DNA from: Parapristionchus giblindavisi
Lineage: Eukaryota; Nematoda; Chromadorea; Rhabditida; Diplogasteridae
Direction of reading: 5' to 3'
Assembly (NCBI GenBank): GCA_943737045.1
Contig: CALSFV010000485.1
Coordinates: 1 to 64,000, forward strand
DNA: 64,000 bases
Part shown: in pieces, positions 37,701-47,866 of the stretch
Layout of the letters: the number at the start of each line of letters is the position of its first letter
Numbering within the stretch: the first letter of the stretch is position 1
Position numbers and translations under genes: made by a program
The notes under the pieces: model-generated
The model's input: the letters and a program-made list of their open reading frames with translations, nothing else
Told to the model about the DNA's origin: nothing
Database searches by the model: none

Positions 37701-37949
37701 CATCATATAAATGTGAAGAGTTAGCAGACAAGAGTCAGGCATGTTGTCTTATTGAAGAAGAATGTATTGAAGCATATGTAAGAGATGGTAAAACACTCTT
37801 ATGTATGAATGATAAGGTTATCACTTTGTACTTCATATAATCAATATAATATGTATTCGATATAGGAATGTCCTCAAGGAACGTGTACTAAGGCGTCAGA
37901 TGGTAAAAAGTATTGTTGCATTCAAAAAGTTCCACTAATTTATCATTGA
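15344..37949 (+). CDS. Kunitz/lustrin-type Cys-rich repeat protein (5' end missing, interrupted)
   Basis: Recognised exons: 15344-15491 (see insertion), 31845-31870, 31985-32119, 32166-32226, 32288-32403, 32450-32590, 32634-32731, 32854-32926, 33017-33128, 34900-35056, 35102-35191, 37459-37627, 37675-37816, 37866-37949 (stop). Three Kunitz BPTI modules are visible: [49 protein letters not shown], and [19 protein letters not shown]. They alternate with lustrin-type modules (CP..C....CP.GF.C.......CC). Such nematode proteins are secreted protease-inhibitor-like or cuticle/matrix proteins, with disulfide-bonded modules. No signal-peptide exon was found upstream of 15344. A 16.4-kb mobile block splits the first Kunitz exon. 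The junction between exons 33017-33128 (ends phase 2) and 34900-35056 (opens in phase 0) does not agree in phase, so an exon may be missing or the gene damaged where the LINE inserted. Confidence 0.72.
15484..18110 (+). repeat. three diverged copies of the Helitron-like 5' region
   Basis: Copies start at 15484, 15983 and 17771. Each opens TCCC then TAGAAG, and shares ATTAGATTCAGCATCGGCGAA-type sequence, ACAACTTTTTGAAAAAATGC and GAGATTATAGCTTTATG over 300-400 bp. The stretch between the second and third copies (16270-17360) is non-coding and shows nothing else I recognise beyond the CACCACGCGTTG motif that follows copies two and three. Confidence 0.75.
17365..17580. repeat. GATCATGCATGG palindromic short repeats
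   Basis: About eight irregularly spaced copies of the self-complementary core GATCATGCATG, each followed by GAA and a short variable CCGTG-like spacer. The array is inside the Helitron-like block. Spacing is about 20-30 bp and imperfect. Confidence 0.75.
19056..20439 (-). pseudogene. multi-exon gene fragment of distinct composition inside the Helitron-like block
   Basis: Exon-like segments on the minus strand: 20439-20351, 20233-20116 (or to a later donor), 19857-19790, 19678-19622, 19401-19336, 19127-19056 (TGA). Each has proper AG/GT borders and one open frame. The last three join in phase ([39 protein letters not shown], then [15 protein letters not shown]). The 20233-20116 segment reads [20 protein letters not shown] followed by [11 protein letters not shown]; this faintly recalls the C-terminal part of histidine acid phosphatases but is too short to name. 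Codon choice (CCG, GCG, GCC, CTC) is richer in GC than the neighbouring genes. Segments 1 and 2 do not agree in phase and no start was found, so it is probably a captured, broken host gene. Confidence 0.45.
20941..22300 (-). pseudogene. decayed Tc1/mariner-type transposase
   Basis: Pieces of one transposase lie in order on the minus strand, in shifting frames. A helix-turn-helix part is at 22250-21990 ([19 protein letters not shown]). A DDE-region piece is near 21955-21755 ([14 protein letters not shown]). A segment at about 21700-21600 reads like the usual VFVTPGAMI...[10 protein letters not shown] stretch, and a C-terminal part is at 21129-20926 ([20 protein letters not shown], then the [13 protein letters not shown] ending). 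Frames change several times and stops intervene, so it is not functional. It lies within the Helitron-like block. Confidence 0.72.
22511..22629. mobile_element. palindromic hairpin MITE, copy 1
   Basis: Ends ATGCACCGTTACATTTGCC and its near-complement flank a GC-rich core ending in a run of G. The sequence ACGTA-CTTACGCCGTAACCCC folds back on GTTACGGCGTA. A second copy lies at 31578-31688. Confidence 0.8.
22977..23595. mobile_element. foldback MITE with TTA target duplication, copy 1 of 7
   Basis: Begins CATGGGAATGGTGTGAACTC and ends with the reverse complement, with about 160 bp of terminal inverted repeat. The host reads CACTTA before it and TTAGCAATG after it, so the duplicated target is TTA, as in PIF/Harbinger-type MITEs. 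The middle carries a minus-strand B box (GGTTCGATTCCCCG) of tRNA origin. Other copies start at 24182, 25398, 26907, 27839, 29055 and 30271. Confidence 0.85.
25680..25982. mobile_element. 303-bp MITE nested in the TTA-MITE, copy 1
   Basis: Ends GGGAGAGTAACC and GGTTACTCTCCC form a 12-bp perfect terminal inverted repeat. TTTAAA on both sides is present once in the five MITE copies that lack the insert, so it is a target duplication. An identical copy sits at 30553-30855, in the same place of a duplicated unit. Confidence 0.88.
30553..30855. mobile_element. 303-bp MITE nested in the TTA-MITE, copy 2
   Basis: Identical in position and sequence to the element at 25680 and 4,873 bp downstream of it. 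It was therefore copied by segmental duplication and not by a second insertion. Confidence 0.88.
31578..31688. mobile_element. palindromic hairpin MITE, copy 2
   Basis: Begins ATGCACTGTTACATTTGCC and folds almost perfectly on its other half through CTACGCCGTAACCCCCTCCG. The loop lies in the GCGTAGGACAGGC region. Better preserved than the copy at 22511. Confidence 0.85.
31700..31785. repeat. (AT)n microsatellite
   Basis: A TA dinucleotide run with occasional TTTA, followed by a run of G and a GGTTTCCCCCC stretch that leads to the Helitron-like 3' terminus. Confidence 0.9.
33130..33790 (+). pseudogene. 5'-truncated RTE-like LINE fragment
   Basis: An open frame at 33294-33746 encodes the region after the reverse transcriptase core of RTE/BovB-class non-LTR elements: [38 protein letters not shown], and [12 protein letters not shown] near the end. 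The 3' end runs into TATTAGTATTAGT, a short tandem tail as RTE elements have. The catalytic domain is absent. It lies in an intron of the Kunitz/lustrin gene, in the same orientation. Confidence 0.8.
33790..34080. other. AAGTTAAG-rich intron filler
   Basis: Irregular repeats of TAAGTTAAG / TAAGTCA type, with no coding frame. Part of the large intron after the LINE fragment. Confidence 0.5.
34082..34530. repeat. 151-bp tandem repeat, about three units
   Basis: The motif GGTCAGATAAAGTACC recurs at 34082 (variant), 34233 and 34384, and a partial unit starts near 34484. Within the unit ACCCGGTTCGGTGGGT occurs twice, so it is itself a doubled shorter repeat. Intronic. Confidence 0.85.
35230..37450. 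repeat. 21-bp minisatellite, about 105 units, with 859-bp higher-order repeat
   Basis: Units are variants of TATCATTATACCGTATCCCCA. The stretch from about 35480 is repeated from about 36340 with a shift of 859 bp, including the same unit variants in the same order. Because 21 is divisible by three, both strands show long open frames (YNDMGIR on the minus strand). The array sits between a normal donor at 35192 and acceptor at 37458, so it is read as an intron. Confidence 0.95.
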
Positions 37950-38069
37950 TAAATGAATGAAATTGACTAAATTGTTATATCTATTAGAACTATCAATGAT
38001 AATATCATTAACAAATGGAAATAACAACAAACAAATCATGATACTATCTATTAATATCTACTATACAAA

Positions 38070-41000
38070 TCAATAAAACTCTTGAATTGAGGAGTGTCCT
38101 ACATAATCTCCTTTCATAGTTTGAGATGTTGCTCCAGTGATCTACAATAAATATAATCTAATCAATACTTCAAATTAATAAATATAACCTTGGCAATGAT
38201 ATAATGACCAGCTTTCATATCAACATTATTCTTATCAACAATAACAGTAATTCCTCCATCAGTTCTTCCACTCATACTATTCTCTGATCTCTTTGATCTA
38301 CCTTCTAATAGAATCAAATGATTATTTCCAATCTCTAATCTATTTTTCCTGTAAATATACTATATTACTGTAACGATATAGATATATAGATGTTACTTAA
38401 GTGTAATCTCTCTGAATAATGTAGCTAGTTCTTCATGTCTTCTTTTCTTGATATCATTATGTACATTATCTTCTAGTTTACGATGAGCTCTTGTTCCTTC
38501 TCTCATTGAATATGGGAATACATAACAGAATGAATATTCTACCTGATATAATCATATAGAATGACTTGATATCAATCAATAACTCACTTCTCTAATCAGA
38601 TCTAATGTATTCTTATGAGCTTCTTCACTTTCACCACAGAATCCAGCTATGAAATCTGATGTTAAACTCACGTCTAAACATAATTCAGATTTAAAATAGG
38701 CATGATAATGATTACCGTACCAGGAATAATACTTTTGATATGTGAAACCAATTTGAGATAAGATTGTCGAGTATATCCTCTACCCATAGATTCTAATACG
38801 ATATCATCACCAGATTGTGCAGGAAGATGAATCTATCAATCTTATCATATTATAATATTCAATAGTAATCTATAATATGTACCTGATTACAAATATTACT
38901 TCGTTCCTTGATTAGATTAATCACTTCAGTGGGAAAGTCTTTAGGATGAGGAGAAGTGAAACGAATTCTCATCTCAGGATCAATACGAGATACATGATCA
39001 AGAAGAGTTGCAAAGGTTCTGTAATCATTTAGTTATATAAATTAAGAGAAAACATAAATGAAGATATAACGTGTCTACAGTATCATACAGCAAAGTAAGA
39101 AAAGATCAGTCACAAACATTTTAAATGGAAAATTTTTTTACTCTATTTTTTTGTAAATCATTTTTGCTATGTGGCCCTATTCCTCGATTTAGCGATATAT
39201 ATTGAAAATGTAATGTACCTTCCACCACTTTTGCGTCCATAAACTGTAGAGAAACCATCAACCAATCCAGTATCCATTCCAAATGAAATACTAGATTCAG
39301 ATGAATCTCTATACGAATTTACATTCTGACCAAGTAGAGTTACCTGTCTCACTCCCTATAACACAACTATATTAATATATCACACTATCTGAGAAAATTC
39401 AACAACTGATTTTTTTTTGGTATCGACGAAAAATGGATTTTTCTGTTTTATGTATGATAATTACAGGTTCCATGAGTGTAGTTCGCTGGTACTTGGAAAT
39501 TCCTTCCAATTGAAAATTCGCTTCAGGAGGTGACCACATAACGATTTGGCGACTTTTCCTAAAAAGTTTATTTCGAATCCAATCGATTCGGGTGTGGGTG
39601 TAATGGGCTCCTTGGCTAATTCTAAGAAACTATTGTCAAGGAGAGTTTTTTGATCAAAGGTCAACGAAGGCTGGAAATTGGGAATTTTGGAAAAAATTTT
39701 ACATTAAATTAGTTCTCACTATTTTCCCATAGCCCAGCCTCAATGTCTTCTACATATTATATTACACCTTAAGTTTAATATTGATAATTTTTAAATCAAG
39801 GTAAGTTTGTTAACAAATTAGTTTTGTTTGATGTATTCTATTGTGGTGAGGATTGGCGACTTTCTCTAAAAAGTTTATTTCTAATCTAATCGATTCGGGA
39901 CTGGTCGCATTCGAATCCTTGTCTAATTCTAAGAAACTATTGCTTAGGAGAGTTTTTCGATCAACGGTCAACGAACGCGGGAATTGGGAATTTTAGAAAA
40001 AAAATTTACATTAAATTAATTCTCACTATTTTCCATGGCGAACGTAAACTTTTTATTTGCTCAATCGCTTCTACATAGAATAGAAGGCATCAAACAAAAC
40101 TAATTTGTTAACAAACTTACCTTGATTTAAAAATTATCAATATTAAAATGAAGGTGTAATATAATATGTAGAAGACATTGAGCAAATAAAAAATTTACCT
40201 GGGCTATGGGAAAATAGTGAGAACTAATTTAATGCAAATTTTTTTTCGAAAATTCCCAATTTCCAGCCTTCGTTGACCTTTGATCAAAAAACTCTCCTTG
40301 ACAATAGTTTCTTAGAATTAGCCAAGGAGTCCATTGCACCAACTCCCGAATCGATTGGATTCGAAATAAACTTTTTAGGAAAAGTCGCCAAATCGTTGTG
40401 CGGTCACCTCCTGAAGCGAATTTTCAATTGGAAGGAATTTCCAAGTACCAGCGAACTACACTCATGGAGCCTGTAATTATCATACATAAAACAGAAAAAT
40501 CCATTTTTCGTCGATACCACACATATGTCGACTTTCTCAGATAACGTGTTATATATATAAGATTTTTTAGAGTACCTGATGACTAAGTCGTCTTACTTCT
40601 TCTAGAATAGAATCAATTGGTCTACTTCTTTCTCTTCCTCGTGTGAATGGTACAATACAGTATGTACACATGTTATCACAACCCCTCATAATTGATCTAT
40701 AATTAAGACATCAACATCGAGAGACATCAACATACGGTAAATACTAACACAAATGCACTCTTGCTATTCATATCCATTCTAACAGGAGAGACATCAGCAT
40801 ATGTCTCTTCGAATGAAAGTTGAACATTCATTGATTTGTGACCAAAACGGGAAAGAGCGAGAAGACGAGGAAGATCTCGATATGAATCTGGTCCAGCTAC
40901 TACCTATTTATCTATTTACAATTATATCGTATACTGTATAAGCTTGATACTTGGCATAAATCCTCTTTCTGTAGTAGAGTGTGACGGACTCGTTCAGCCA

Positions 41001-41612
41001 TACATCCTTGATCAAATAATATGAGATCGACCAAACAAGATCTTACCTAAGACAGCAACAGTTCTTGATTTGCGTTGGTTCTTCTTCAATCGTTTTAATT
41101 CTTTCCAGATCTTCTCTTCAGCTCCATCACGAATAGAACAAGTCATCAGAAGAACAACATCAGCATCTTCATTCTTTCTAGTCTCCTCATATCCATTTTG
41201 CAATAAAAGACTCCTCACAATCTCCATATCATTTACATTCATCTGACATCCATATGTTACCAGCATTACTATAATCCATTGATTCAACAACACTTCATAT
41301 TTATAGCCTCACCTTTTCTACCCATTCCGTTGATGTCCTCAGGGTTTATGTAAGCATGAGTATTGGCTATCGATGGGATTATTTTATCTGGTCTACGTTT
41401 CGATGTTCCATGCATAAAATGAGCTAATCCTGGCCCATCTACAATGTCACTTATAAAACAGAGTTCGTATACGTACGAATTCTAAACACAGAAGCCACAC
41501 CTTTCAAAAGAGATTTTTGCTCATTTGCCTTAGATGCGGTAGTACTTGTACGAATTGATAATGTTGTGAGAGTGCATCTCAATCGATACATATATCGTAG
41601 GATCGGAACCAT
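38070..41612 (-). CDS. CDK5RAP1: CDK5RAP1-type tRNA methylthiotransferase, 546 aa, 13 exons
   Basis: Exons: 41612-41501, 41438-41313, 41268-41047, 41006-40951, 40903-40749, 40696-40576, 39355-39219, 39018-38883, 38832-38721, 38673-38588, 38542-38397, 38348-38189, 38141-38070 (1,641 bp, phases agree). Radical-SAM MiaB family. The N-terminal UPF0004 domain carries the first Fe-S ligands in YGCQMNVND (Cys87), MTCSIRD (Cys123) and GCMAER (Cys155). The radical-SAM site is GCDNMCTYC (Cys230, 234, 237). [26 protein letters not shown] and [13 protein letters not shown] follow, then a C-terminal TRAM domain. In animals it adds 2-methylthio to i6A37 of mitochondrial tRNAs. The first 35 residues are Arg/Ser/Thr-rich, as for a mitochondrial presequence; in-frame ATGs further upstream (for example at MESHKS) leave the start open. 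Intron 6 contains a foldback element. Divergent from the NONO-like gene. Confidence 0.93.
39375..40552. mobile_element. foldback element in CDK5RAP1 intron 6
   Basis: Ends resemble ATATAACACGTTATCTGAGAA and its partner ATATATCACACTATCTGAGAA. The arms are about 470 bp and largely complementary, so that the same 67-residue frame ([19 protein letters not shown] onward) appears on opposite strands at 39461-39664 and 40273-40476. The spacer (about 39850-40065) contains a further degenerate half copy of the same arm. The intron is 1,220 bp; the flanking exons splice in phase. Confidence 0.85.
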
Positions 41613-41972
41613 AGATTTATGCGATTCCATATATCTGGCAGAATCTAAATTATGAAAATCATAAATGCACGGTATGCAACATAATTCAACGGCTCTCATT
41701 CGACAATAAGATTTCCGAACCATTATTTTTAAATCCAACAAACTAATAAAAACTTCGCAGTAAAACAAAGTTATTATCAAAAGCCAATTCAAATTCTGAA
41801 ATGATATGCAGGTTCGGCAAAAAATAATATACGGTACCAATTGATTGAATGCCGCGAACGCTCGGCGTGTGTGCGAGGCGTGCTTTAAAGAAAATTTTCG
41901 TCGTCGTTCTTGCTTATTCTTTCTCTGTTATTTTCCCTAATCCTTTCATATATTTTAATTATTCAATTACAG
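41613..41972. promoter_or_regulatory. shared divergent upstream region of CDK5RAP1 and NONO-like genes
   Basis: The 360 bp between the two ATGs include a GC-rich GCCGCGAACGCTCGGCGTG stretch at 41851-41869, unusual for the surroundings, and a polypyrimidine tract ending TTACAG directly before the NONO ATG. A bidirectional promoter is inferred. Confidence 0.4.
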
Positions 41973-44900
41973 ATGTCGGATCGCCGTCATTCAAGTGGAA
42001 GAGGCAGAGATGAACGGAGAGATGATAAAAACGACCGTGAACGGTTTAGTAATGGAGACAGGTACTTACTATCTTATTTAACTTTGGACAATCTTCCTTT
42101 TCCTTACCTCTTTACGAAGTATGCCCTATTGGCGTATCATTTTTCATGGACTTTTACTCCTTTTTTATGGTCGCTCTGTATATCTGCAAACGTATCACTG
42201 AGAGAGATTTATAGTAGAACATTTTTTTGAGATTTGTTACGCATAAAAGTTAAATTGAAATGAGCAAGATATTGTGTGACTTTTCAAACTTGTGTCATGT
42301 GTACAATCTACCTAATATTCTTCTATATTTTGAAGGTTCGGGTAGTACCTCATTATTTCACTGCAAAGTGAACATATTTTCTGTACTCCCCGTTTCCGAA
42401 TAATCTATTTAGGCAATCTTAGAGGCATTTTGTTATTCATTAGTATTGATATTTATACTTAGTATATATTTCTATGACTTTGCAGTGACTAAATTATGTA
42501 TTCTCTAAATTTATTTACCAGGAATCGTCGTGAGTCGTCTCCTCGCTCTAACGGTGGAAACTTCGGAATGGGTGGTAGACCTATGGGAGGAGGTGGCCCC
42601 ACAAGGGGTCGTGATATGAATGGCCAAGCTTTCACTGATTCTGAGCTCATGACTGATTTACCCAAAAAGAAGTTCACTGGCCGTTGCCGTCTTTTTGTGG
42701 GAAACTTGCCCAATGAAGTGAAAGAGGCTGAACTGAAAGAGCTCTTTTCCCCTCACGGTGATATCGCTGAATGCTACTTGAGTGGCAAAGGATTCGCATT
42801 CCTTCGCTTGGTAATCTATTTAAATACTGTATTTTTTACGACACCGTGCGAGTTAGTGACGTGCAGCTACTTAGGAATTGCATATTATATGTGAAACTGA
42901 TCGGGAATTGTGGACTTGACTATGGACTGATATTTCTAACTATGCCATCGTACACTTGCTAAGATCCAACGTTTTTCATGGACATGGTCTATATTGGAAG
43001 TATTCTAGTGTCTGGACTGACAATGAGGCTGTATTCCATTGCACATCACTTACAAGCGCGGTGTCATTATTTAATGTTCTTATATACCATCAAAAGCTGT
43101 ATATCACTAAATTTACACAAATTTTCGCCGTATTAATTAACTATATTTATGTAATTTGTCACTGTGTGAATATTAGTTGGTTCTTTTTGTTATATTACCT
43201 CAGTGTTTTATTTCATCAGGACACTCGTGCCCATGCAGAAAGTGCAAAAGAAGCAATCGATGGAAGAGTTATCCATGGAAGACAAGTACGCGTTCGCTTT
43301 GCCGTACACGGAGCTGCTCTTCGCGTCAAAGAATTATCAGCTACTGTCTCCAATGAAATGCTATATCACGCGTTCGCTCATTTCGGTGATGTGGAGAGAG
43401 CTGTTCATATTGTTGATGAGAAGGGACGTCCTACTGGAGAGGGTATCGTAGAGTTCGAAAGGAAACCTTCTGCAAACGAAGCTATTACATCTATCAAAGA
43501 ACGAGTGTTCTTATTGACTACGTATGTAAATACTAGATAGACTATAGAACACAGCGAATATCGGGATTTAATTAAGGGGTCCCAAGCCACTCGTTGTTGA
43601 AGCGTTAGAACCACGAGATGAAGATGATGGATTGGCCGAACGTATGATACCAAGAACTCCACAACTACAAAAGTACTTAGATTTTATCGTTTCCTTTTAC
43701 TTTTTCCTTTTTTTGTTTCGTTTAACCAGTGCTCTTCGAATTAGAGTACGAAATACGTTATGGGATAGTTCTAACGGGATTAATACTAGGGAACGTGAAC
43801 TTGGACCTCGTTTCCCCGCACCTAACACTTTCGAGTTTGTGTATGGTATGAAGTGGAAAGAGTTGTATGAGAGTGAGAGACGTCGTCGTGAGGCACTTGA
43901 AGTTGAATTGAAAGAAGAGAGGAAGAGACTCGAAGCTGATATGGAACTCGCTTACCAGGACTATCAAGCTCAGATGCTTCGTGAAGGTTTCATTTTTTCT
44001 AATGTTTTATTAACTCGATTTTATTTAAATTTAAATAAAATATTGTATAGTTACGAAAAAAGCTGTTTTAAATTTAAATCATACATTTTCGAGCACCCAC
44101 ATTGTGAGTGAGCACTTTTGTCGATGCGGTCAGTTTTGAGACTCGAAACCCATCTAGGAATATGCCGGAGATCTAGATTAGTAAGAATCACCCCATGCCG
44201 GGTCAGTTTTGAATACTTGAGATGTAGATCGGGTCAGTTTTGTTCAAATTTCGGGTCAGTTTATAATTCGCAAAAAACAATAGATTGTGGGTGGGGCGAA
44301 AATGTATGATTTAAATGTTGTATGTCGTATAATTTTTAAATGGCGATGCAAACCTTTTCTTTTTTTTTGGCTGTATGAAATTCTTGAGATAGCTGTAATT
44401 ATAGAAAATTGAGATGCTGTCAGGTCTAGCTAGTTTACCTTTCTACTTTTTTGATCATTTACACATGTTTCATCTTTTATTGATTTCTCTTTTTTTCATA
44501 CGAAATACTAGCAGAATTCTTAGAATGTTGCGTAATATGAAAATTCTTCATTCCCTTTGTAATTCAATTCCGACCCAGAATTAGTAGTGATGGTCAACGT
44601 ATATTATGGACTCTAGAAGTAATCCCACCTGAGATCTTATTAGCATCTGGTATACCTCGATTCATGATGTTTTGGCATTTTTGGATAAAAGAATATAAAA
44701 TTGTATGAAACTATGTAATATTTGCTGGGCACTCGAGATTTAGGAATTTTTATTCGGGCTCTAGATCTGCTCAGGTTTGATTTTACAAGTAATAGATAAC
44801 TTTTTAAAATGTCGTTTTTGATTCGAGTTTTCGAACAAAAAAATAAGCAATATTTATTATACAGTGCGGAGGGGTTGGTATTCTTTCAGACACATTTTCG

Positions 44901-46627
44901 GCGACGTCACAGAATCTTTTTCATATAATGGGTCGATTTAGAAAAAATTCTTATAGTGGGAAGACACTGAAAATAAGCCGTATAGAGTGGGTCGTTCCTC
45001 ACATTATGAGGGTATGAAATGTATGTTCGGGATAATTATCATTACTTAAACGTACGAGTATCGATTGAAGCCAATGTTGCATAAAATGATTAATTTGTGT
45101 TAAAGAAGTGTGACTTGATTCGCCAATATTTTCTTGATATAGATGATTTAACATTTTGTACGAAAGGATCGCTTCGCTTGTAGTTTTTTTTTAACTAAAG
45201 TGAGAATACTTTTTTTTAGAAAAAAAATTGAGCCAATAAGTCGTTATGTATTTTTTGGCAGTGTTGATGTTGCATTCTACTCATTCATTCGTTTCTACCT
45301 TAACAATGCAGTTATCTTTAATAAACCCCACAAAAGAACAATTTTTAAATGTTTAAACTAAATAATTATGTTAATGTTACATTACGTCATTAACATATTA
45401 TTATTCAGACCTCCAACGTCGTCAACAGGAACTTGAAAGATTGGAAGCACAAAGACGTGCACGTATGGGTGGAATGAGTGGAGGACCATCTGGACAACCT
45501 CAATCTTATGGGGGACCTCCTCCTGGTATCATTCCATTTTATTATCCAACTTTGAAATTGTTTCTTTCTATCCTATAATGTTTACACATCATTTATAATT
45601 TAGATTTCGGATCAAACATGTACGGTGGACCTCCACCTAACAATATGAATGCATTTGGCGGTGGAATGGGTGGTCCACAGATGGGAGGCCCTCAAAATGG
45701 ATTTAATGGACCACCTCAGCATCAGGTATTATATTGTTATTGTTGTCTGCAGTAAGCCCCAAACTTGGACAATTAAACTTTATCAACATAAAATAAGATA
45801 AAAAGAGAAGAGAGAGAGAGAGGTGTTGTTCCCTAACAATGAAACTGATGCCGTGTTAATTTTCCGGAAAAAGTAAAAGGGTGTTAATTTTGTCCTCCTG
45901 TAAATAGCATTGTAAAAAGCAAATATCTCGGTTCCCTGACTAGTTAGGGACTTGAAACTTAGTTTTTAGGTTAGAATCCACGAAAAAAGCTTATAAACGA
46001 AGTATCAAGTATCTAGCTCTACTAAGAACGGAGATATTTGCTATTTACAAGCATGCTCGAGTTTTTCCGGAAAAAAAATCTTGTAAAAAGCAAATATCTC
46101 CGTTCTTAGTAAAGCTTTAAACTTCGGTTATAAGCTTTTTCTTGGTTTCTAACATAAAAACCAAGTTTCAAGTCTCTAACTAGTCATATTTGCTATTTCC
46201 GGAAGATTAACACCATATCAATGAATAGAAGAGAATGGTCGGAAAGAGATGGATATCATTATGGGATGAGATACAATAATAAAGAGAGAGATAAAGATAA
46301 AGAGATATAATCGAAGGTGTCAGTGTATAGAAGGCGTGCATATGATAAATAAAGTTTTAAAAGTGTAAGAAAGTTATTAAATATAGCATATTTTAGGGTC
46401 CTCGTCCTGGTGGAGGAAACGTAATCGAAGGAGTTCAACGTCTTCTACAGATCTTTAAGAGTGAAGATAGACCTGGTAATGCAGGACCTCCCCCTGGTGC
46501 ATTCGGTGCATTTGGTGGAGGTGGACCACCTATGGGTTTTGGAATGCAAGGACCAGGTGGACCTGCTTTTGGACGACCACATGGTGGACCTCCAAATGAT
46601 TATCCCCCTGAGAAAAGAAGAAGATAA
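41973..46627 (+). CDS. nono-1: NONO/PSPC1-like DBHS RNA-binding protein, 480 aa, 8 exons
   Basis: Exons 41973-42061, 42522-42810, 43220-43521, 43577-43672, 43790-43986, 45409-45525, 45604-45725, 46397-46627 (1,443 bp). An RGG/Gly-rich N-terminus is followed by RRM1 from about residue 84 (CRLFVGNLPNEVKEAELKEL, GKGFAFLRL), RRM2 (AALRVKELSATVSNEMLYHA, GEGIVEFERKP), the NOPS segment (PKPLVVEALEPRDEDDGLAE, RFPAPNTFEFVYGMKWKELY) and a long charged coiled coil (ESERRRREALEVELKEERKR onward). The C-terminus is a Gly/Pro/Met-rich low-complexity tail ending KRRR. DBHS proteins dimerise through RRM2, NOPS and the coiled coil and act in the nucleus in transcription, splicing and RNA retention. ATG directly follows TTACAG, suggesting trans-splicing. 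Intron 5 (1.4 kb) and intron 7 hold repeats. Confidence 0.93.
43987..45408 (+). other. long intron 5 of the NONO-like gene
   Basis: 1,422 bp without a coding frame. Contains three GGGTCAGTTT motifs (44200-44262) and AT-rich filler; otherwise nothing recognised. Confidence 0.6.
45838..46215. mobile_element. foldback repeat in NONO intron 7
   Basis: The left half (TTCCGGAAAA, AAAAAGCAAATATCTC, GACTAGTTAG, GACTTGAAACTTAG, AAGCTTATAA) is repeated in reverse complement on the right half, with moderate divergence. Two TTTCCGGAA-type motifs mark the ends and one lies near the middle. Confidence 0.7.
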
Positions 46628-47278
46628 AATTGTTTGTAACCTATCGTTATTCCATGATTTATGATCTTTAAAGTGTAATTAATAAACATGCTTCTTAATC
46701 ATTGCATTCTTTAATTTATTCGCTGATATTTTTTGATAAATTTGTACTCATACTTTATAATTGCATATGAAATTATACAAACGAAAAGAACCGGTAGTTC
46801 GTTAACGTTGTTCAAATTCAAAGACATTATTCAATGTATTCACACGGCATGAATGTGATATGTATCCTGTGACAAAAAAAGTGAAACATTTGCGACATAT
46901 TTTTACAAAAATGTTTAGAAAATACCGTTTTTTAGCGTTTTTCACGTACTTCATGCATTTTGTATTCTTTTTTAGTGTTTATGTGTTTAACCAATGCAGT
47001 TATGTACGATTATTGTGAACAAATTAATCGGGAGCGCTTGTGATCAAAATTGGTGTAATTGGCACACTGTAGAATCCTACTATAAAACTGCTGCCATCGC
47101 ACTTTCTCCGTCTAATCATGGACCACGGCGGCTCAATGATAGTAACTAAGAAGCTCTTGCCTGAGAAAGAAAGTATCGCAAACTGAGTGATGATGAGCAG
47201 CGCAAAAGTTGATTACGGTATATCTGGGCGCTCGCTTCTGACTAGACCTATCATCGAGTTTTACGATTCGCGAGACAT

Positions 47279-47351
47279 GCCGAGATGGCTTAGTGGATAG
47301 AGCTTTTGTTTAGAGATCCGAACCTCGTAGGTTCGAATCCCGCCCAGCGCA
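47279..47351 (+). repeat. tRNA-like sequence (degenerate tRNA or SINE head)
   Basis: A box TGGCTTAGTGGA and B box GGTTCGAATCC are spaced as in a tRNA, and the D arm closes (GCTT/GAGC). The acceptor stem has at least four mismatches, the anticodon arm does not pair, and the T stem has one mismatch. It keeps pol III promoter elements but is unlikely to be a working tRNA. Confidence 0.55.
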
Positions 47352-47866
47352 AATCAACTTTGCCGATTTTTCGTAATGCAAGAGCCTTCAAGCCAAAGTT
47401 AAATGTAGGGATTTCTCTTCATTGAACCGCCGTGTGGACATGGATCAGGCTTGAAAACTGTCACGTTCGGAGTGAACTGTTTAAAAACTCAAAGTGATAC
47501 TCAAAGTCTTATCCTCCCATTTTAGGGAGGGCAGTCTAATGGGGGCTCCCTACTGGATTGAAATGAAGGAGGACGATGGATTTTATAGAGCTCTAGAGAT
47601 CAAATTAAATTTGATTAGGATTTGAACGTTCTTGAACGAGAGAGTACGAAAATATAGAGAGCACTTCTTCATTCTGGCTTTGCTTTCCACAATTGCATGC
47701 TCGGTTTTTTTACATGTTACATTACATTTAGACCGCGCAATGGAGAAATGGAAACTAATTAAGAAATGGCGAGTGGGGAGGCAGTTCTAGTTCAATGCAA
47801 ATTTTCCCCGGGAAAAAAATTAAGGAAATTGCGAAATTTTCAAAATCTTGTGAACTTTTGTGACAA

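Noticed and set aside
42956..43540. 194-codon ORF starting in NONO intron 2
   Set aside because: The first part is intron read-through; the RRM2 exon begins at 43220 after TTCATCAG in the phase set by the previous exon.
47279..47351. Functional tRNA gene
   Set aside because: Box A and B are good, but the acceptor and anticodon stems do not pair; kept only as a tRNA-like repeat.
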